NCBI GenBank assembly: GCA_947585795.1
Contig: CANPXG010000008.1
Location: 1-56,798, forward strand
Source of the DNA: an uncultured Clostridia bacterium
GTDB lineage: Bacteria; Bacillota; Clostridia; UBA1381
DNA length: 56,798 nt
Reading direction: 5' to 3'
Shown here: positions 26,074-35,599 of the stretch, piece after piece
Layout of the letters: every line of letters begins with the position of its first letter
Numbering within the stretch: position 1 is the first letter of the stretch
The notes under the pieces: model-generated
The model's database searches: none
What the model saw: only the letters and a program-made list of their open reading frames with translations
Told to the model about the DNA's origin: nothing
Translations under genes and position numbers: made by a program

Positions 26074-28104
26074 ATGAAAGATATACGGTATCTTAAAGGC
26101 GTGGGTGAAAAGCGCGCCGAATTGTTTGCGAAAAAAGGAATAAACACAGTCGAGGATCTGCTTTATTACTTTCCGCGCTCGCATGAGGACAGGTCGGAAA
26201 TGAAGGAGATCGCGGACTGCGGCGAGGGAGAAACGGTGTGCGTCAGCGTCACCGTTTTTTCGCCTGTGCGCGACGTGCGCGTGAGAAAAAATATGCTTAT
26301 ATCCACGATGATAGTGAGCGACCGGACGGGCGCGCTGAATGTCGTGTGGTACAATAACCGCTATGTCAAGGGACAGTTTATGACGGGCGATGAGTATATC
26401 CTTTACGGTAAAATAACGCGTAACCGCGGTAAAAAGGAAATGGTAAATCCCGTGTATGAGAAAAAGGGGAATGAGCGTTTTACGGGTAAGATAGTGCCGC
26501 TGTATCCCTTGACAGAGGGACTTACGCAAAAAATACTGCAGTCGGCGATGGAGCTTGCGATAAAGGATGCGGGTAGGCTCGAGGAGTACATTCCCGCCGA
26601 CATACGCGAAAAGTACAAGATAGCGGAGCTTAATTACGCTATGAAAAACGTGCATTTCCCCGAGGATTTTGAAAGCTACAACATAGCGCGTGAGAGGTTT
26701 GTGTTTGAGGAGCTTTTAATATTGCAGCTCGCGCTTACAGGTCACAGGGAGGAGAATACCGAGCTTGCGGGAACGGTGTTTAAGGACGCGCTTTGCGTGC
26801 GGGAGTTTGCGAAAACGCTGCCGTTTCCGCTTACGAACGCGCAAAAAAGGGTATTGAATGAAATAATGTCCGACTGCAAAAGCGGTAAGGTGATGAACCG
26901 CCTTGTGCAGGGCGACGTGGGCAGCGGTAAGACGGCTGTCGCGGCGGCGGCGGTGTATGCCGCCGTTAAAAACGGTCACCAAGCGGCTATGATGGCTCCG
27001 ACGGAAATACTTGCCATGCAGCATAAGGAAACGCTTGACAAATTTTTTAAGGGTATGGGTATAAACGTCGTGCTGCTCACGGGCAGTATGAAGGTGAAGG
27101 AGAAGCGTCTTGCGTATGATATGATCTCGTCGGGCGCGGCGGACGTGGTTGTCGGCACGCACGCTATCATACAAAAAGAGGTGGAGTTTAAAGACCTCGC
27201 GCTCGTCGTCGCGGACGAGCAGCACCGTTTCGGAGTGGAGCAGCGGGCGAAGCTTGCCGCGAAGGGTAATGATCCGCATATACTCATTATGTCCGCCACG
27301 CCGATACCGAGGACACTCGCACTTATTCTGTACGGCGACCTCGACATTTCCGTGATAGACGAGATGCCGCCGGGCAGGAAGGCGGTCAAAACGTACGCGG
27401 TGGGTGAGAGTATGCGTAAGCGAGTGTTCGCGTTCCTTGAAAAGAATGTGAGAAGCGGTATGCAGGCGTACGTCGTGTGTCCGCTGGTGGAGGAAACGGA
27501 GAAGAGCGATTTGCAGAACGCGGAGCTTTTGTCCGAAAAATTGGCGGCGATCTTCCCCGATTTTAAAATAGGACTGATGCACGGGCGTATGCGTCCGAAG
27601 GTGAAGGAAAGCGTCATGGACGAGTTTTTGCGCGGCGATATACAAATACTCGTGTCAACGACGGTAATAGAGGTCGGCGTGAACGTGCCGAACGCGAATA
27701 TAATGATAATTGAGAACGCGGAGAGGTTCGGGCTTTCGCAGCTTCATCAGCTTCGCGGACGCGTCGGGCGCGGCAATGAGCAGGCGTACTGTATACTTAT
27801 CGCGCACGGTAATAGCGAGGTCACGAAAAAACGTATGGAAACGATGTGTATTTCAAACGACGGTTTTTATATAAGTGAGCAGGATCTGAAGCTGCGCGGT
27901 CCGGGCGACTTTTTCGGTACGCGTCAGCACGGTCTGCCGGAGATGAAGATAGCGAATCTGTTCGAGGACAGGGATATTTTAGCCGTGTCGCAAATGGCGG
28001 CGAAGGATATTCTTGCGGAGGATCCCAAGCTTGAGAGTGAGAAGTACAAAGCCCTTAGGGAGCGCGCCGACAAGATAATAAATTCCGGCATAGTTATGAA
28101 TTAG
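26074..28104 (+). CDS. recG: ATP-dependent DNA helicase RecG
   Basis: A 676-residue superfamily 2 helicase that remodels stalled forks and Holliday junctions. The N-terminal wedge/OB domain has LKGVGEKRAELFAKKGI and DLLYYFPRSHEDR. The helicase core has Walker A QGDVGSGKTAVA, motif Ia MAPTEILAMQH, DEQH (VVADEQHRFGVEQR), SATPIPRTLAL, STTVIEVGVNVPNA and QLRGRVGRG. It ends with LKLRGPGDFFGTRQHG, diagnostic of RecG. It starts 7 bp after fakA behind AGGAG and is the last gene of the operon. Confidence 0.98.
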   Translation: MKDIRYLKGVGEKRAELFAKKGINTVEDLLYYFPRSHEDRSEMKEIADCGEGETVCVSVTVFSPVRDVRVRKNMLISTMIVSDRTGALNVVWYNNRYVKGQFMTGDEYILYGKITRNRGKKEMVNPVYEKKGNERFTGKIVPLYPLTEGLTQKILQSAMELAIKDAGRLEEYIPADIREKYKIAELNYAMKNVHFPEDFESYNIARERFVFEELLILQLALTGHREENTELAGTVFKDALCVREFAKTLPFPLTNAQKRVLNEIMSDCKSGKVMNRLVQGDVGSGKTAVAAAAVYAAVKNGHQAAMMAPTEILAMQHKETLDKFFKGMGINVVLLTGSMKVKEKRLAYDMISSGAADVVVGTHAIIQKEVEFKDLALVVADEQHRFGVEQRAKLAAKGNDPHILIMSATPIPRTLALILYGDLDISVIDEMPPGRKAVKTYAVGESMRKRVFAFLEKNVRSGMQAYVVCPLVEETEKSDLQNAELLSEKLAAIFPDFKIGLMHGRMRPKVKESVMDEFLRGDIQILVSTTVIEVGVNVPNANIMIIENAERFGLSQLHQLRGRVGRGNEQAYCILIAHGNSEVTKKRMETMCISNDGFYISEQDLKLRGPGDFFGTRQHGLPEMKIANLFEDRDILAVSQMAAKDILAEDPKLESEKYKALRERADKIINSGIVMN

Positions 28105-28192
28105 TATAAATTACCTGTTTATATTTTGTAAATTTACATAAATTATGATTGGAGTAAACAACTCAAAATTTTATGTAAAGGAGCATGTAATT

Positions 28193-28369
28193 ATGTCAAA
28201 GAACACAAGGAAAGCGGCGCTTGAAAAGTTTAAGATGGAAGCGGCAAGAGAAGTCGGAGTAAGTCTTGACCAAGGCTATAACGGTTCGCTTACATCAAAG
28301 CAGGCGGGCTCGATAGGCGGTCAGATGGTAAAGAAAATGATAGAGAGCTACGAGGATAAAAACATATAA
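28193..28369 (+). CDS. Alpha/beta-type small acid-soluble spore protein
   Basis: A 58-residue DNA-binding spore protein starting MSKNTRKAALEKFKMEA. The conserved halves are FKMEAAREVGVSL and YNGSLTSKQAGSIGGQMVKKMI. Family members coat and protect spore DNA and are degraded by GPR at germination; the equivalent of the GPR site is EVG here. I choose ATG 28193 because GGAG lies 9 nt upstream; a longer frame from 28145 has no site. The region 28105-28192 shows no clear sigma-G promoter. A paralog sits at 35271-35462. Confidence 0.95.
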   Translation: MSKNTRKAALEKFKMEAAREVGVSLDQGYNGSLTSKQAGSIGGQMVKKMIESYEDKNI

Positions 28370-28392
28370 CTGAGCGCTCGTAAAATGTATGG

Positions 28393-28421
28393 AAAAGGAC
28401 CGACCGAGGCGGTCCTTTTTG
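28393..28421 (+). terminator. Terminator after the SASP gene
   Basis: AAGGACCG / CGGTCCTT arms with an ACCGAGG loop and a T run. Confidence 0.8.
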
Positions 28422-28423
28422 TC

Positions 28424-28452
28424 TTGACATTAACTTTATTATGTTGTATGAT
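28424..28452 (+). promoter_or_regulatory. Promoter for the GH115-GH35-uxuA operon
   Basis: TTGACA, 17-bp spacer, TATGAT, 29 nt before the ATG at 28482. It begins right after the SASP terminator, so the sugar operon is separately controlled. Confidence 0.75.
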
Positions 28453-28481
28453 GTAGACATATTGACGGGAGGAAAAATGTA

Positions 28482-30470
28482 ATGGGATTTATTTTTAACG
28501 CCGGCACAAAAATCGTGTGCGGCAGCGGCAGTAAACCGGTGCTTAACGCCGTTTCTATCTTGCGCCGCGACATGGACAAGGTGTTTTTGGAAAGCGTATG
28601 CGAAAACGAAATTGTTTTGGAAAACGACGCTTCGGCGGACGACGAGAGCTACGAAATATCGGTAGGCGGCAACGTGACGGTGCGCGCGGGCGGCGATTTG
28701 GGATTTGTGTACGCGCTTCTTTACATAAGCGAGAGGTATCTCGGAATAAAGCCGTTTTGGTTTTGGCTCAATCAAAAAATCGAGAAAAAGGAAAGCGTAC
28801 CGATAGACGAGGGAGTGATAAAGTCAAAAAAGTACGCGGTACGTTACCGCGGCTGGTTTTTTAACGACGAGGTGCTTATGCTCAAGTGGAAGGTAAACGG
28901 CGACGAGCGCGAGGTGTGGCGTATGGCGTTCGAGGCGCTTCTGCGCTGCGGCGGTAATATGACGATACCCGGTACGGATAAGATGTCGCGTAAAAATCGG
29001 CAGATGGCGGCGGATATGGGCTTGTGGATAACGCACCATCACGCGGAGCCTTTGGGCGCGGAAATGTTTGCGAGGCGTTACACGGGCGTGGACGCGAGCT
29101 TTACCGAGCATCCCGAAATGTTTTACGAGCTTTGGGACGAGGCGGCGCGGGAGCAGAAGGACTGTAAGGTCGTTTGGAATTTGTGTTTCCGCGGTCAGGG
29201 CGATAAGCCGTTTTGGGGCGACGATAAAAGCGGCAGATTCGATACTCCCGAAAAACGCGGCGCGCTCATAAGCGAGGTAATGGCAAAACAGCGTGGTTTG
29301 GTTGAAAAATACGTGGAAGATCCCGTGTTCTGTACCAATTTGTACGGTGAGATAATGGAGCTTTACGAGGCGGGGCACATAAAGCTTGACGACGATATAA
29401 TAAAAGTACACGCCGACAACGGCTACGGTAAAATGGTCACGCGCCGCCGTGACAGCCACAACGTGCGCGTATCCTCCATGCCAAAAAAGGACGGAGGTCG
29501 GCAGGGTATTTACTACCACGTTTCGTTTTACGACCTGCAGGCGGCGAACCATATTACGATGCTCCCGAACAGTGTGGATTTTGTAAACCGCGAGCTTGAC
29601 GCGGTGCTTGAAAATAACGGCGATGATTTTTGGATAATAAATTGCTCGAACGTGAAGCCGCACGCGTACTTCCTTGACGCGGTGCGTAAAAAGTGGGAGG
29701 GCAGTGACGTGAGTGACGAAACGCACAGCGCGGAATTTACTCGTGACTATTACGGCGCGGACGAAAACGTGCGGCGCGTATTTACGGAGTACCCGAAATC
29801 GCTTTTGAGCTACGGCGAAAATGACGACGAGAAGGCGGGTGAGCAGTTTTATACCGAAAACGCGCGCGTATTGGCGCACAGTCTTATCCGCGCGGACTTT
29901 GACGGTGCGGGCGGTCTTAAGTGGATAGCGGACGGAACGCTTTTTGAGCAGGCGAAAACGCTTTTAAATATTTGTTTTAACGGTATTGGCGCGCTTGAAG
30001 TGTACTTTGATTTGTGCCGTTCAGTAAGCGGCGGACTTGAGGGAGATAATAAGCGTCTTTTTGACGAAACGCTGTTTTTGCAGGCAAAAATCCACTATTA
30101 CTGCGCGAAAGGTCTTATCGCGCTTTGCGAAAGCGTCATAAAATTCGGTGACGGAAATTACAGGGACGCGTTTTTGCTCGCGGGTGACAGTGCCGCGCTG
30201 TACGATACGGCGAATGGCGAAATGCGCACGAGTGAAAGCGGGATATGGCATGGTTTTTACGCCAATGACTGCTTTGCCGATATTAAGCACAGCGCGTACA
30301 TGGCGAGAAAAATGATGGGCACGATACGCGAGTACGGCGATAACGCGCGTCATGACACGTGGCAGCGCGACGCGACGTATTCAAAGGAGGATAGGGACGT
30401 GTTCCTTCTGCTTCTTACCGACAATCATATGACGGACGATGAACTTTATAAAATAATGCGTGAAAAATAA
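28482..30470 (+). CDS. Glycoside hydrolase family 115-like protein (xylan alpha-1,2-glucuronidase type)
   Basis: A 662-residue protein without signal peptide. The segment RYRGWFFNDEVLMLKWK, followed by LLRCGGNMTIPGTD and MGLWITHHHAEPLGAEM, resembles the catalytic barrel of GH115 enzymes. Those remove (4-O-methyl)glucuronic acid from xylan or arabinogalactan. Other family-like phrases are NLCFRGQGDKPFW and IYYHVSFYDLQ. It is shorter than typical GH115 (~850-1000) and lacks the C-terminal accessory domains. Exact specificity is uncertain. It is cytoplasmic, so it should act on imported oligosaccharides. It overlaps the annotated neighbour's ribosome site, with 13 bp between stop and next start. 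Confidence 0.75.
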   Translation: MGFIFNAGTKIVCGSGSKPVLNAVSILRRDMDKVFLESVCENEIVLENDASADDESYEISVGGNVTVRAGGDLGFVYALLYISERYLGIKPFWFWLNQKIEKKESVPIDEGVIKSKKYAVRYRGWFFNDEVLMLKWKVNGDEREVWRMAFEALLRCGGNMTIPGTDKMSRKNRQMAADMGLWITHHHAEPLGAEMFARRYTGVDASFTEHPEMFYELWDEAAREQKDCKVVWNLCFRGQGDKPFWGDDKSGRFDTPEKRGALISEVMAKQRGLVEKYVEDPVFCTNLYGEIMELYEAGHIKLDDDIIKVHADNGYGKMVTRRRDSHNVRVSSMPKKDGGRQGIYYHVSFYDLQAANHITMLPNSVDFVNRELDAVLENNGDDFWIINCSNVKPHAYFLDAVRKKWEGSDVSDETHSAEFTRDYYGADENVRRVFTEYPKSLLSYGENDDEKAGEQFYTENARVLAHSLIRADFDGAGGLKWIADGTLFEQAKTLLNICFNGIGALEVYFDLCRSVSGGLEGDNKRLFDETLFLQAKIHYYCAKGLIALCESVIKFGDGNYRDAFLLAGDSAALYDTANGEMRTSESGIWHGFYANDCFADIKHSAYMARKMMGTIREYGDNARHDTWQRDATYSKEDRDVFLLLLTDNHMTDDELYKIMREK

Positions 30471-30483
30471 GGAGATCACATAT

Positions 30484-32520
30484 ATGAAGTATACTTTTGA
30501 AAAATACAAGGAAGAGCCGCTTCTTGTTGACCACCTGGAGCTTGGCGGTAAAAATCCCGACGGTGTGGAAATAAACGTCACGAGCCGCTACTTCACGCGC
30601 GGCGCTAAGCCGTTTATCGGCGTTATGGGCGAGTACCATTATTCGCGCGGACGGCGCGCCGACTGGGCGAAGGAGCTTGCAAAAATGAAGGCGGGCGGTG
30701 TGACGATAGTATCGACTTACATATTTTGGATATACCACGAGGAAATAGAGGGCGTGTACGATTTCTCGGGCGACAACGACGCGCGCGCGTTTGTGGAGGA
30801 ATGTAAAAAAGCGGGGCTTGACGTGGTGATACGTATAGGTCCTTGGGCGCACGGCGAGTGCCGCAACGGCGGTCTGCCCGACTGGCTTTTGAAAAAACCG
30901 TTCGCGCTCCGTGAAAATAACGACGAGTACCTTGCGCTTGCGCGTAAGTGGTACGCGCGTATTTATGAGGAGATGAAGGGACTTTTCTACAAGGACGGCG
31001 GAAATATTATCGGCGTGCAGATAGAGAACGAGCTTACGGACGACGCGGAGCATTTGGCGAAGCTTAAGGAAATAGCGGTGGAGTGCGGACTTATAGCGCC
31101 GCTTTACACCGTTACCGGCTGGAACAGCGCGGCGGGCGCGAAGATACCGTTAAGCGGCGTAACGCCGGTGTTCGGTGCGTACTGCGAAGCGCCGTGGACG
31201 GCGCATACGAACCGTATCGCCGCGTCGCCGCATTACCGTTTTCACACGATGCGTAACGATTCCGCGATAGGTACCGACCTTATAGAGCAGACCGACGGCG
31301 ACGGCTGGCAGCTCCCGTATGAGCGTTATCCGTTCGCCACGTGCGAGATGGGCGGCGGAATACAGGTTACGCATCACAGAAGGCCTATCATAAACCCGAT
31401 GGATATTTACGCGGTGTCGCTCGTGAAGCTGGGCTGCGGTAACAATCTTATAGGCTATTACATGTACCACGGCGGTACGAATAAGATAGGTAAGCTGTCC
31501 ACACTCAACGAGTGTAAGACGACGGGGTACCCGAACGACTACCCGATATTGTCCTACGATTTCCAAGCGCCCATTTCCGAGTACGGCGAGATAAGGGAGC
31601 ATTACCGTCTTTTAAATCTGCTGCATATGTTCGCGGCGGATCTCGGTGAAACGCTTGCGCCGATGGGCGTGGCGGAAGCGGCAGCGGCGAACGGCGGCGA
31701 AACGCTGCGCTACTGTATGCGTACCGACGGCGAGAGTGGGTTCGTGTTCGTAAACCATTATGAGCGTCTTACAAACCTTCCCGACATAGAAAACGCGGTC
31801 ATAGACACGGGCAGCGTCGAGTTCCCGCCGATAGACGTGAAGTGTGACGTGAGTTTCTTTATGCCGTTTAATATGCGCGTGGGCGGCAGCGTTCTCGAAT
31901 ACGCGGCGGCACAGCCGATTTGCGTCGTGGACGGCGCGTACTTCTTTGTGGATATACCGAATGTGCGCGCGGAATTTAAGTTCGCGGACGGCAGCGTGTT
32001 TACGGATAAGAGCTTTGATTTTGGCGGCGCGCATATAGAGGTGCTTAGCACGGACGAGGCGAGGTACGCGCGTAAGATAGCGGGAACGCTGTATATAGGT
32101 GAGAAAGATCTGTATGAGATGGACGGTAAAATACTGTGCGCCGGCGGCGGAATGTGCGAGTGCCGCAAGTGGAACGGTGCGGAGTTTGAAAAATTGACCG
32201 TGGGCGAAACGTGCGAAAAGGACGCGCGGGTAATCGTGGAGGATGTGAGCGACGCGCCGTTTGAGCCGAAGTACAAGGAGGAGCTTAGTATAGGCGGCGA
32301 GCGCAGCATCACGTGGAAAAAAGTGTCGGTAAGCGGCAGGGGCGGCTTTGCCGTGATAGATTACGTGGGTGACGCGGCGCAGATATACGCCGACGGTGAA
32401 CTCGTAGCCGACGATTATTACTACGGTAAACCGTGGCGCGTGCCGTGCGAATTGCTTTACGGTAAGGAATGTTACGTTGCGATTTCGGAAATGAAGGACG
32501 ATTTTTACAGAGAATTTTAA
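30484..32520 (+). CDS. Glycoside hydrolase family 35 protein (beta-galactosidase type)
   Basis: A 678-residue GH35-like enzyme. The N-terminal barrel shows GEYHYSRGRRADWAKEL, STYIFWIYHE, RIGPWAHGECRNGGLPDWL and GVQIENEL. E183 would be the acid/base. E288 in ATCEMGGGIQ is the likely nucleophile. GH35 releases beta-linked galactose (or related sugars) from chain ends. There is no signal peptide, so it acts inside the cell. The start is taken at ATG 30484, with AAGGAGATC 8 nt upstream; a longer frame from 30460 lacks a site. It lies between the GH115-like gene and uxuA. Confidence 0.85.
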   Translation: MKYTFEKYKEEPLLVDHLELGGKNPDGVEINVTSRYFTRGAKPFIGVMGEYHYSRGRRADWAKELAKMKAGGVTIVSTYIFWIYHEEIEGVYDFSGDNDARAFVEECKKAGLDVVIRIGPWAHGECRNGGLPDWLLKKPFALRENNDEYLALARKWYARIYEEMKGLFYKDGGNIIGVQIENELTDDAEHLAKLKEIAVECGLIAPLYTVTGWNSAAGAKIPLSGVTPVFGAYCEAPWTAHTNRIAASPHYRFHTMRNDSAIGTDLIEQTDGDGWQLPYERYPFATCEMGGGIQVTHHRRPIINPMDIYAVSLVKLGCGNNLIGYYMYHGGTNKIGKLSTLNECKTTGYPNDYPILSYDFQAPISEYGEIREHYRLLNLLHMFAADLGETLAPMGVAEAAAANGGETLRYCMRTDGESGFVFVNHYERLTNLPDIENAVIDTGSVEFPPIDVKCDVSFFMPFNMRVGGSVLEYAAAQPICVVDGAYFFVDIPNVRAEFKFADGSVFTDKSFDFGGAHIEVLSTDEARYARKIAGTLYIGEKDLYEMDGKILCAGGGMCECRKWNGAEFEKLTVGETCEKDARVIVEDVSDAPFEPKYKEELSIGGERSITWKKVSVSGRGGFAVIDYVGDAAQIYADGELVADDYYYGKPWRVPCELLYGKECYVAISEMKDDFYREF

Positions 32521-32541
32521 TTTGAGAAAGGGAGTATAAAA

Positions 32542-33609
32542 ATGGAAATGACACTGCGCTGGTATGGAAAGGATTTCGATACCGTAACACTGAAACAGAT
32601 AAGACAGATCCCGGGCGTGACGGGCGTTATAACGACACTTTACGACACCAAGCCCGGTGAGGTTTGGTCACGTGAGCGCATACGCGCGATGATAGATGAG
32701 GTCGAGGCGGCGGGACTTCACGTAAGCGGCATAGAGAGCGTGAACGTTCACGACGCGATTAAGGTAGGCACGCCGGAGCGTGACAAATATATAGCAAATT
32801 ACATAGAAACGCTTGAAAATCTTGGTAAAGAGGGCATACATCTCGTGTGCTACAATTTTATGCCGGTGTTCGACTGGACGAGGAGCGAGCTTGCTCGCAA
32901 ACGCCCCGACGGCAGCACGGTGCTGGCGTACAATCAGGACGACATAGATAAAATCGTGCCGGAAAAAATGTTTGAAAGTATTTCGGGCGACATGAACGGC
33001 ACGGTGATGCCGGGCTGGGAGCCTGAGAGAATGGAAAAGGTCAAGGAGCTTTTTGAGATGTACAAGGACGTTGACGATGAAAAGCTGTTTGAAAATTTAA
33101 AGTACTTCCTTGAAAAAATAATGCCCGTCTGCAACGAGTACGACATCAAAATGGCGATACACCCCGATGACCCCGCGTGGAGCGTGTTCGGGCTGCCGAG
33201 GATCATAATCAATAAGGAAAATATTCTGCGTATGATGAGCATGGTTGACGACGTGCATAACGGCGTTACATTCTGCTCCGGCTCGTACGGCACGAACCGT
33301 AAAAACGACCTGCCCGACATGATACGCTCATTAAAGGGACGTATACATTTCGCGCACGTGAGGAACCTCAAATTCAATTCGCCGACCGATTTTGAGGAGG
33401 CGGCGCATTTGTCGAGTGACGGCACGTTTGATATGTACGAGATAATGAAGGCGCTTTACGATATAGGCTTTGACGGTCCCATACGCCCCGACCACGGCAG
33501 AATGATTTGGGACGAGGTCGCAATGCCCGGCTACGGACTGTATGACCGCGCCCTCGGCGCAACGTACCTTAACGGTCTGTGGGAAGCGATTGAGAAAAGT
33601 AACAGGTGA
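32542..33609 (+). CDS. uxuA: Mannonate dehydratase UxuA
   Basis: UxuA dehydrates D-mannonate to 2-keto-3-deoxygluconate, the third step of glucuronate breakdown. The 355-residue protein shows LRWYGKDFDTVTLKQIRQIPG at the N terminus, LVCYNFMPVFDWTRSEL, MAIHPDDPAW, GVTFCSGSYG and IHFAHVRNLK, all family signatures including the metal-binding His/Cys positions. It follows the two hydrolases by 21 bp (GAAAGGGAG site). Finding it next to an alpha-glucuronidase-like enzyme is coherent: GH115 frees glucuronate and UxuA consumes it. UxaC and UxuB are not in the window. Confidence 0.95.
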   Translation: MEMTLRWYGKDFDTVTLKQIRQIPGVTGVITTLYDTKPGEVWSRERIRAMIDEVEAAGLHVSGIESVNVHDAIKVGTPERDKYIANYIETLENLGKEGIHLVCYNFMPVFDWTRSELARKRPDGSTVLAYNQDDIDKIVPEKMFESISGDMNGTVMPGWEPERMEKVKELFEMYKDVDDEKLFENLKYFLEKIMPVCNEYDIKMAIHPDDPAWSVFGLPRIIINKENILRMMSMVDDVHNGVTFCSGSYGTNRKNDLPDMIRSLKGRIHFAHVRNLKFNSPTDFEEAAHLSSDGTFDMYEIMKALYDIGFDGPIRPDHGRMIWDEVAMPGYGLYDRALGATYLNGLWEAIEKSNR

Positions 33610-33618
33610 TATTGCGGT

Positions 33619-33682
33619 AGGGACGAATGTTCGTCCCTATTTTTATTGTAAAATTATACGGCGGGCTGAGGGCAGCCCGCCG
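33619..33682 (+). terminator. Terminator after uxuA plus a second hairpin
   Basis: AGGGACGAA-TG-TTCGTCCCT followed by ATTTTTATT ends the operon. Immediately after, CGGCGGGCT-GAGGGC-AGCCCGCCG forms a second strong hairpin close to the convergent hydG end. It resembles the repeat arms at 1-480. Confidence 0.75.
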
Positions 33683-33690
33683 TGAGCGAT

Positions 33691-35109
33691 TTAAAATCTG
33701 AAATCTCTTTTTCCGTTTTCAATTTCTTTCAAATAATTTTCCGCGATACCTCTTACTTTGTCGTTCGGTATTTTTTTCATTTCCTCGCTTATAAGCTTTT
33801 CGCCGGTTTCGCGCGTTTTTTCGGAGGCGTAGTCCGTAAGATACTCTTTAAGCGTCATTAGGGCGTTGGGCTGACAGCAGTTTTGTATCGCGCCCGTTTT
33901 CGCGAGCGACATAAATCGGTCACCGGTGCGTCCCTCGCGGTAGCACGCGGTACAGAACGACGGTATATACCCAAGCTCCATGAGCCAGTTTACGACCTCG
34001 TCGAGCGTGCGCGTGTCGCTCCTGTCGAATTGCGCGGTGTTGTTTTCCTCCGTTTCCGGCTCCACGTATCCGCCGACGCTCGTGCTTGACGCGCCGCTTA
34101 TCTGCGATATACCGAGCTCCAGCGCGCGCGCACGGTTTTTCTCGCTTTCGCGCGTGGATACGATCATACCGGTGTACGGAACGGCGATCCTTATGATAGC
34201 AATAAGCTTGTGCCATATTTCGTCCGGTACGGCGTTTGAAAAGTCCTCCACGTTGATATCGTCCGCGGGACATATTCTCGGCACGCTTATCGTGTGCGGT
34301 CCGACACCGTGCACCGCTTCAAGATGCTCCGCGTGCATGATTATGCCGACAAGCTCGTAAGGGTAGGTGTTAAGACCGAACAGCACGCCGAGTCCCACGT
34401 CGTCGATACCGCCCTCCATGGCTCTGTCCATCGCCTCGGTGTGGTAACGGTAGTCGTGCTTGGGACCCGCGGGGTGAAGCTTTTCGTAATTTTCCTTGTT
34501 GTAAGTTTCCTGAAACAATATATACGTGCCTATTCCCGCGTCCTTTAAACGCTTGTAATTTTCTACCGTGGTCGCGGCTATATTCACGTTGACGCGGCGT
34601 ATCGCGCCGTTTTTGTGTTTTATCGAGTAAATCGTGTTTATACATTCAAGTATGTACTCAAGCGGATTGTTTACGGGATCCTCACCCGCCTCGAGCGCAA
34701 GACGCTTATGTCCCATGTCCTGTAAAGCTATTGTTTCCGCCCTGACCTCCTCCTGAGTGAGCTTTTTGCGGCATATATGCTTATTTTTTACGTGATACGG
34801 ACAGTAAACGCAGCTGTTTATACAGTAGTTTGAAAGGTACAGCGGAGCGAACATAACTATTCTGTTTCCGTAAATTTTTCTTTTGATTTCACGGGCGAGG
34901 GAGTACATCTTTTCGTTTAAGTCCTCGTACGGACACGCCAAAAGCAGCGCCGCTTCTCTGTGCGTAATGCCTTTTAAGTCGCGGGCGCGCTCGATTATTT
35001 CCTCTATAAGCGCTCTGTCCGTCTTGTTTTTTTCTGCAAATTCCAATGACGCCTTAACCTCGCCGTCACAAATAAATTCGTCGGCGTTCATTGATTTTGG
35101 ATCGTACAT
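33691..35109 (-). CDS. hydG: [FeFe]-hydrogenase H-cluster maturase HydG (radical SAM)
   Basis: HydG cleaves tyrosine to supply CO and cyanide for the hydrogenase H-cluster. The 472-residue protein has the radical-SAM cluster motif CINSCVYCPYH (C-x3-C-x2-C). A second cluster near the C terminus starts FCTACYREGRTGDRF and continues to the Cys pair in QNCCQPNAL. The core shows RLALEAGEDP and LFQETYNKENY. I prefer ATG 35109, preceded by AGAGGTGG, over GTG 35118. HydE, HydF and the hydrogenase are not in the window. It is transcribed alone. Confidence 0.96.
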   Translation of the reverse strand: MYDPKSMNADEFICDGEVKASLEFAEKNKTDRALIEEIIERARDLKGITHREAALLLACPYEDLNEKMYSLAREIKRKIYGNRIVMFAPLYLSNYCINSCVYCPYHVKNKHICRKKLTQEEVRAETIALQDMGHKRLALEAGEDPVNNPLEYILECINTIYSIKHKNGAIRRVNVNIAATTVENYKRLKDAGIGTYILFQETYNKENYEKLHPAGPKHDYRYHTEAMDRAMEGGIDDVGLGVLFGLNTYPYELVGIIMHAEHLEAVHGVGPHTISVPRICPADDINVEDFSNAVPDEIWHKLIAIIRIAVPYTGMIVSTRESEKNRARALELGISQISGASSTSVGGYVEPETEENNTAQFDRSDTRTLDEVVNWLMELGYIPSFCTACYREGRTGDRFMSLAKTGAIQNCCQPNALMTLKEYLTDYASEKTRETGEKLISEEMKKIPNDKVRGIAENYLKEIENGKRDFRF

Positions 35110-35140
35110 TTTTTCCACCTCTTATAAAAAATCTACATCT

Positions 35141-35169
35141 ATTTTACCGCAAAACGCGCCCAAAATCAA
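35141..35169 (-). promoter_or_regulatory. Promoter for hydG
   Basis: Minus strand: TTGATT, 17-bp spacer, TAAAAT, about 30 nt before the ATG. Confidence 0.65.
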
Positions 35170-35180
35170 TACAAAAAAAG

Positions 35181-35228
35181 AAAAACGGTGATTAAAAATG
35201 AACTGTTTCATCTCTAATCGCCGTTTTT
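35181..35228 (-). terminator. Terminator after the second SASP gene
   Basis: Arms AAAAACGGTGATTA / TAATCGCCGTTTTT (one wobble position) around a ~20-nt loop, located between the SASP stop and the hydG promoter. Confidence 0.7.
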
Positions 35229-35270
35229 ATACAGGTCAAATTTTATGATAAAGGGTTATTTCAGAATGAC

Positions 35271-35462
35271 TTACTTCAATCTGCTTTCGTAATCCGTGAT
35301 CATCTTTTTAACCATCTGACCGCCTATCGAACCCGCCTGCTTGGAAGTGAGGTCGCCGTTGTAACCCTGCTTAAGAGTAACGCCTACTTCGTTGGCAGCT
35401 TCCATCTTAAACTGCTCCATAGCCTGCTTAGCCTCAGGAACCTGAATCTTGTTTCTGCTCAT
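35271..35462 (-). CDS. Alpha/beta-type small acid-soluble spore protein
   Basis: A 63-residue SASP beginning MSRNKIQVPEAKQAMEQF. It shares NEVGVTL and YNGDLTSKQAGSIGGQMVKKMI with the copy at 28193. The PEAKQAM N terminus is the more classical of the two. I take ATG 35462, preceded by AAGGAGGG; a longer frame exists but lacks a site. Two SASP genes 7 kb apart indicate a real spore-former. Confidence 0.95.
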   Translation of the reverse strand: MSRNKIQVPEAKQAMEQFKMEAANEVGVTLKQGYNGDLTSKQAGSIGGQMVKKMITDYESRLK

Positions 35463-35535
35463 TTCTTTTCCCTCCTTAAAAACCAAAGTCTTTAATATAT
35501 CTAAATTTTGTGTCGAATTATATCGGACACAGTAC

Positions 35536-35564
35536 TATTTTGTACGCTGAAAAAAATAATATTC
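35536..35564 (-). promoter_or_regulatory. Possible forespore (sigma-G/F-like) promoter of the second SASP gene
   Basis: Minus strand: GAATA, 17-bp spacer, CAAAATA. This fits the sigma-G pattern GHATR-N17/18-CATHHTA at all but one position. It lies about 70 nt upstream of the start. SASP genes are normally sigma-G dependent. Confidence 0.4.
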
Positions 35565-35599
35565 AAAAAAATATTAGAAATATTTAGCTCATTAAATTA

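Noticed and set aside
28105-28192. Sigma-G promoter before the first SASP gene
   Set aside because: CATAAAT-like boxes occur but no GHATR element at 17-18 bp spacing was found.
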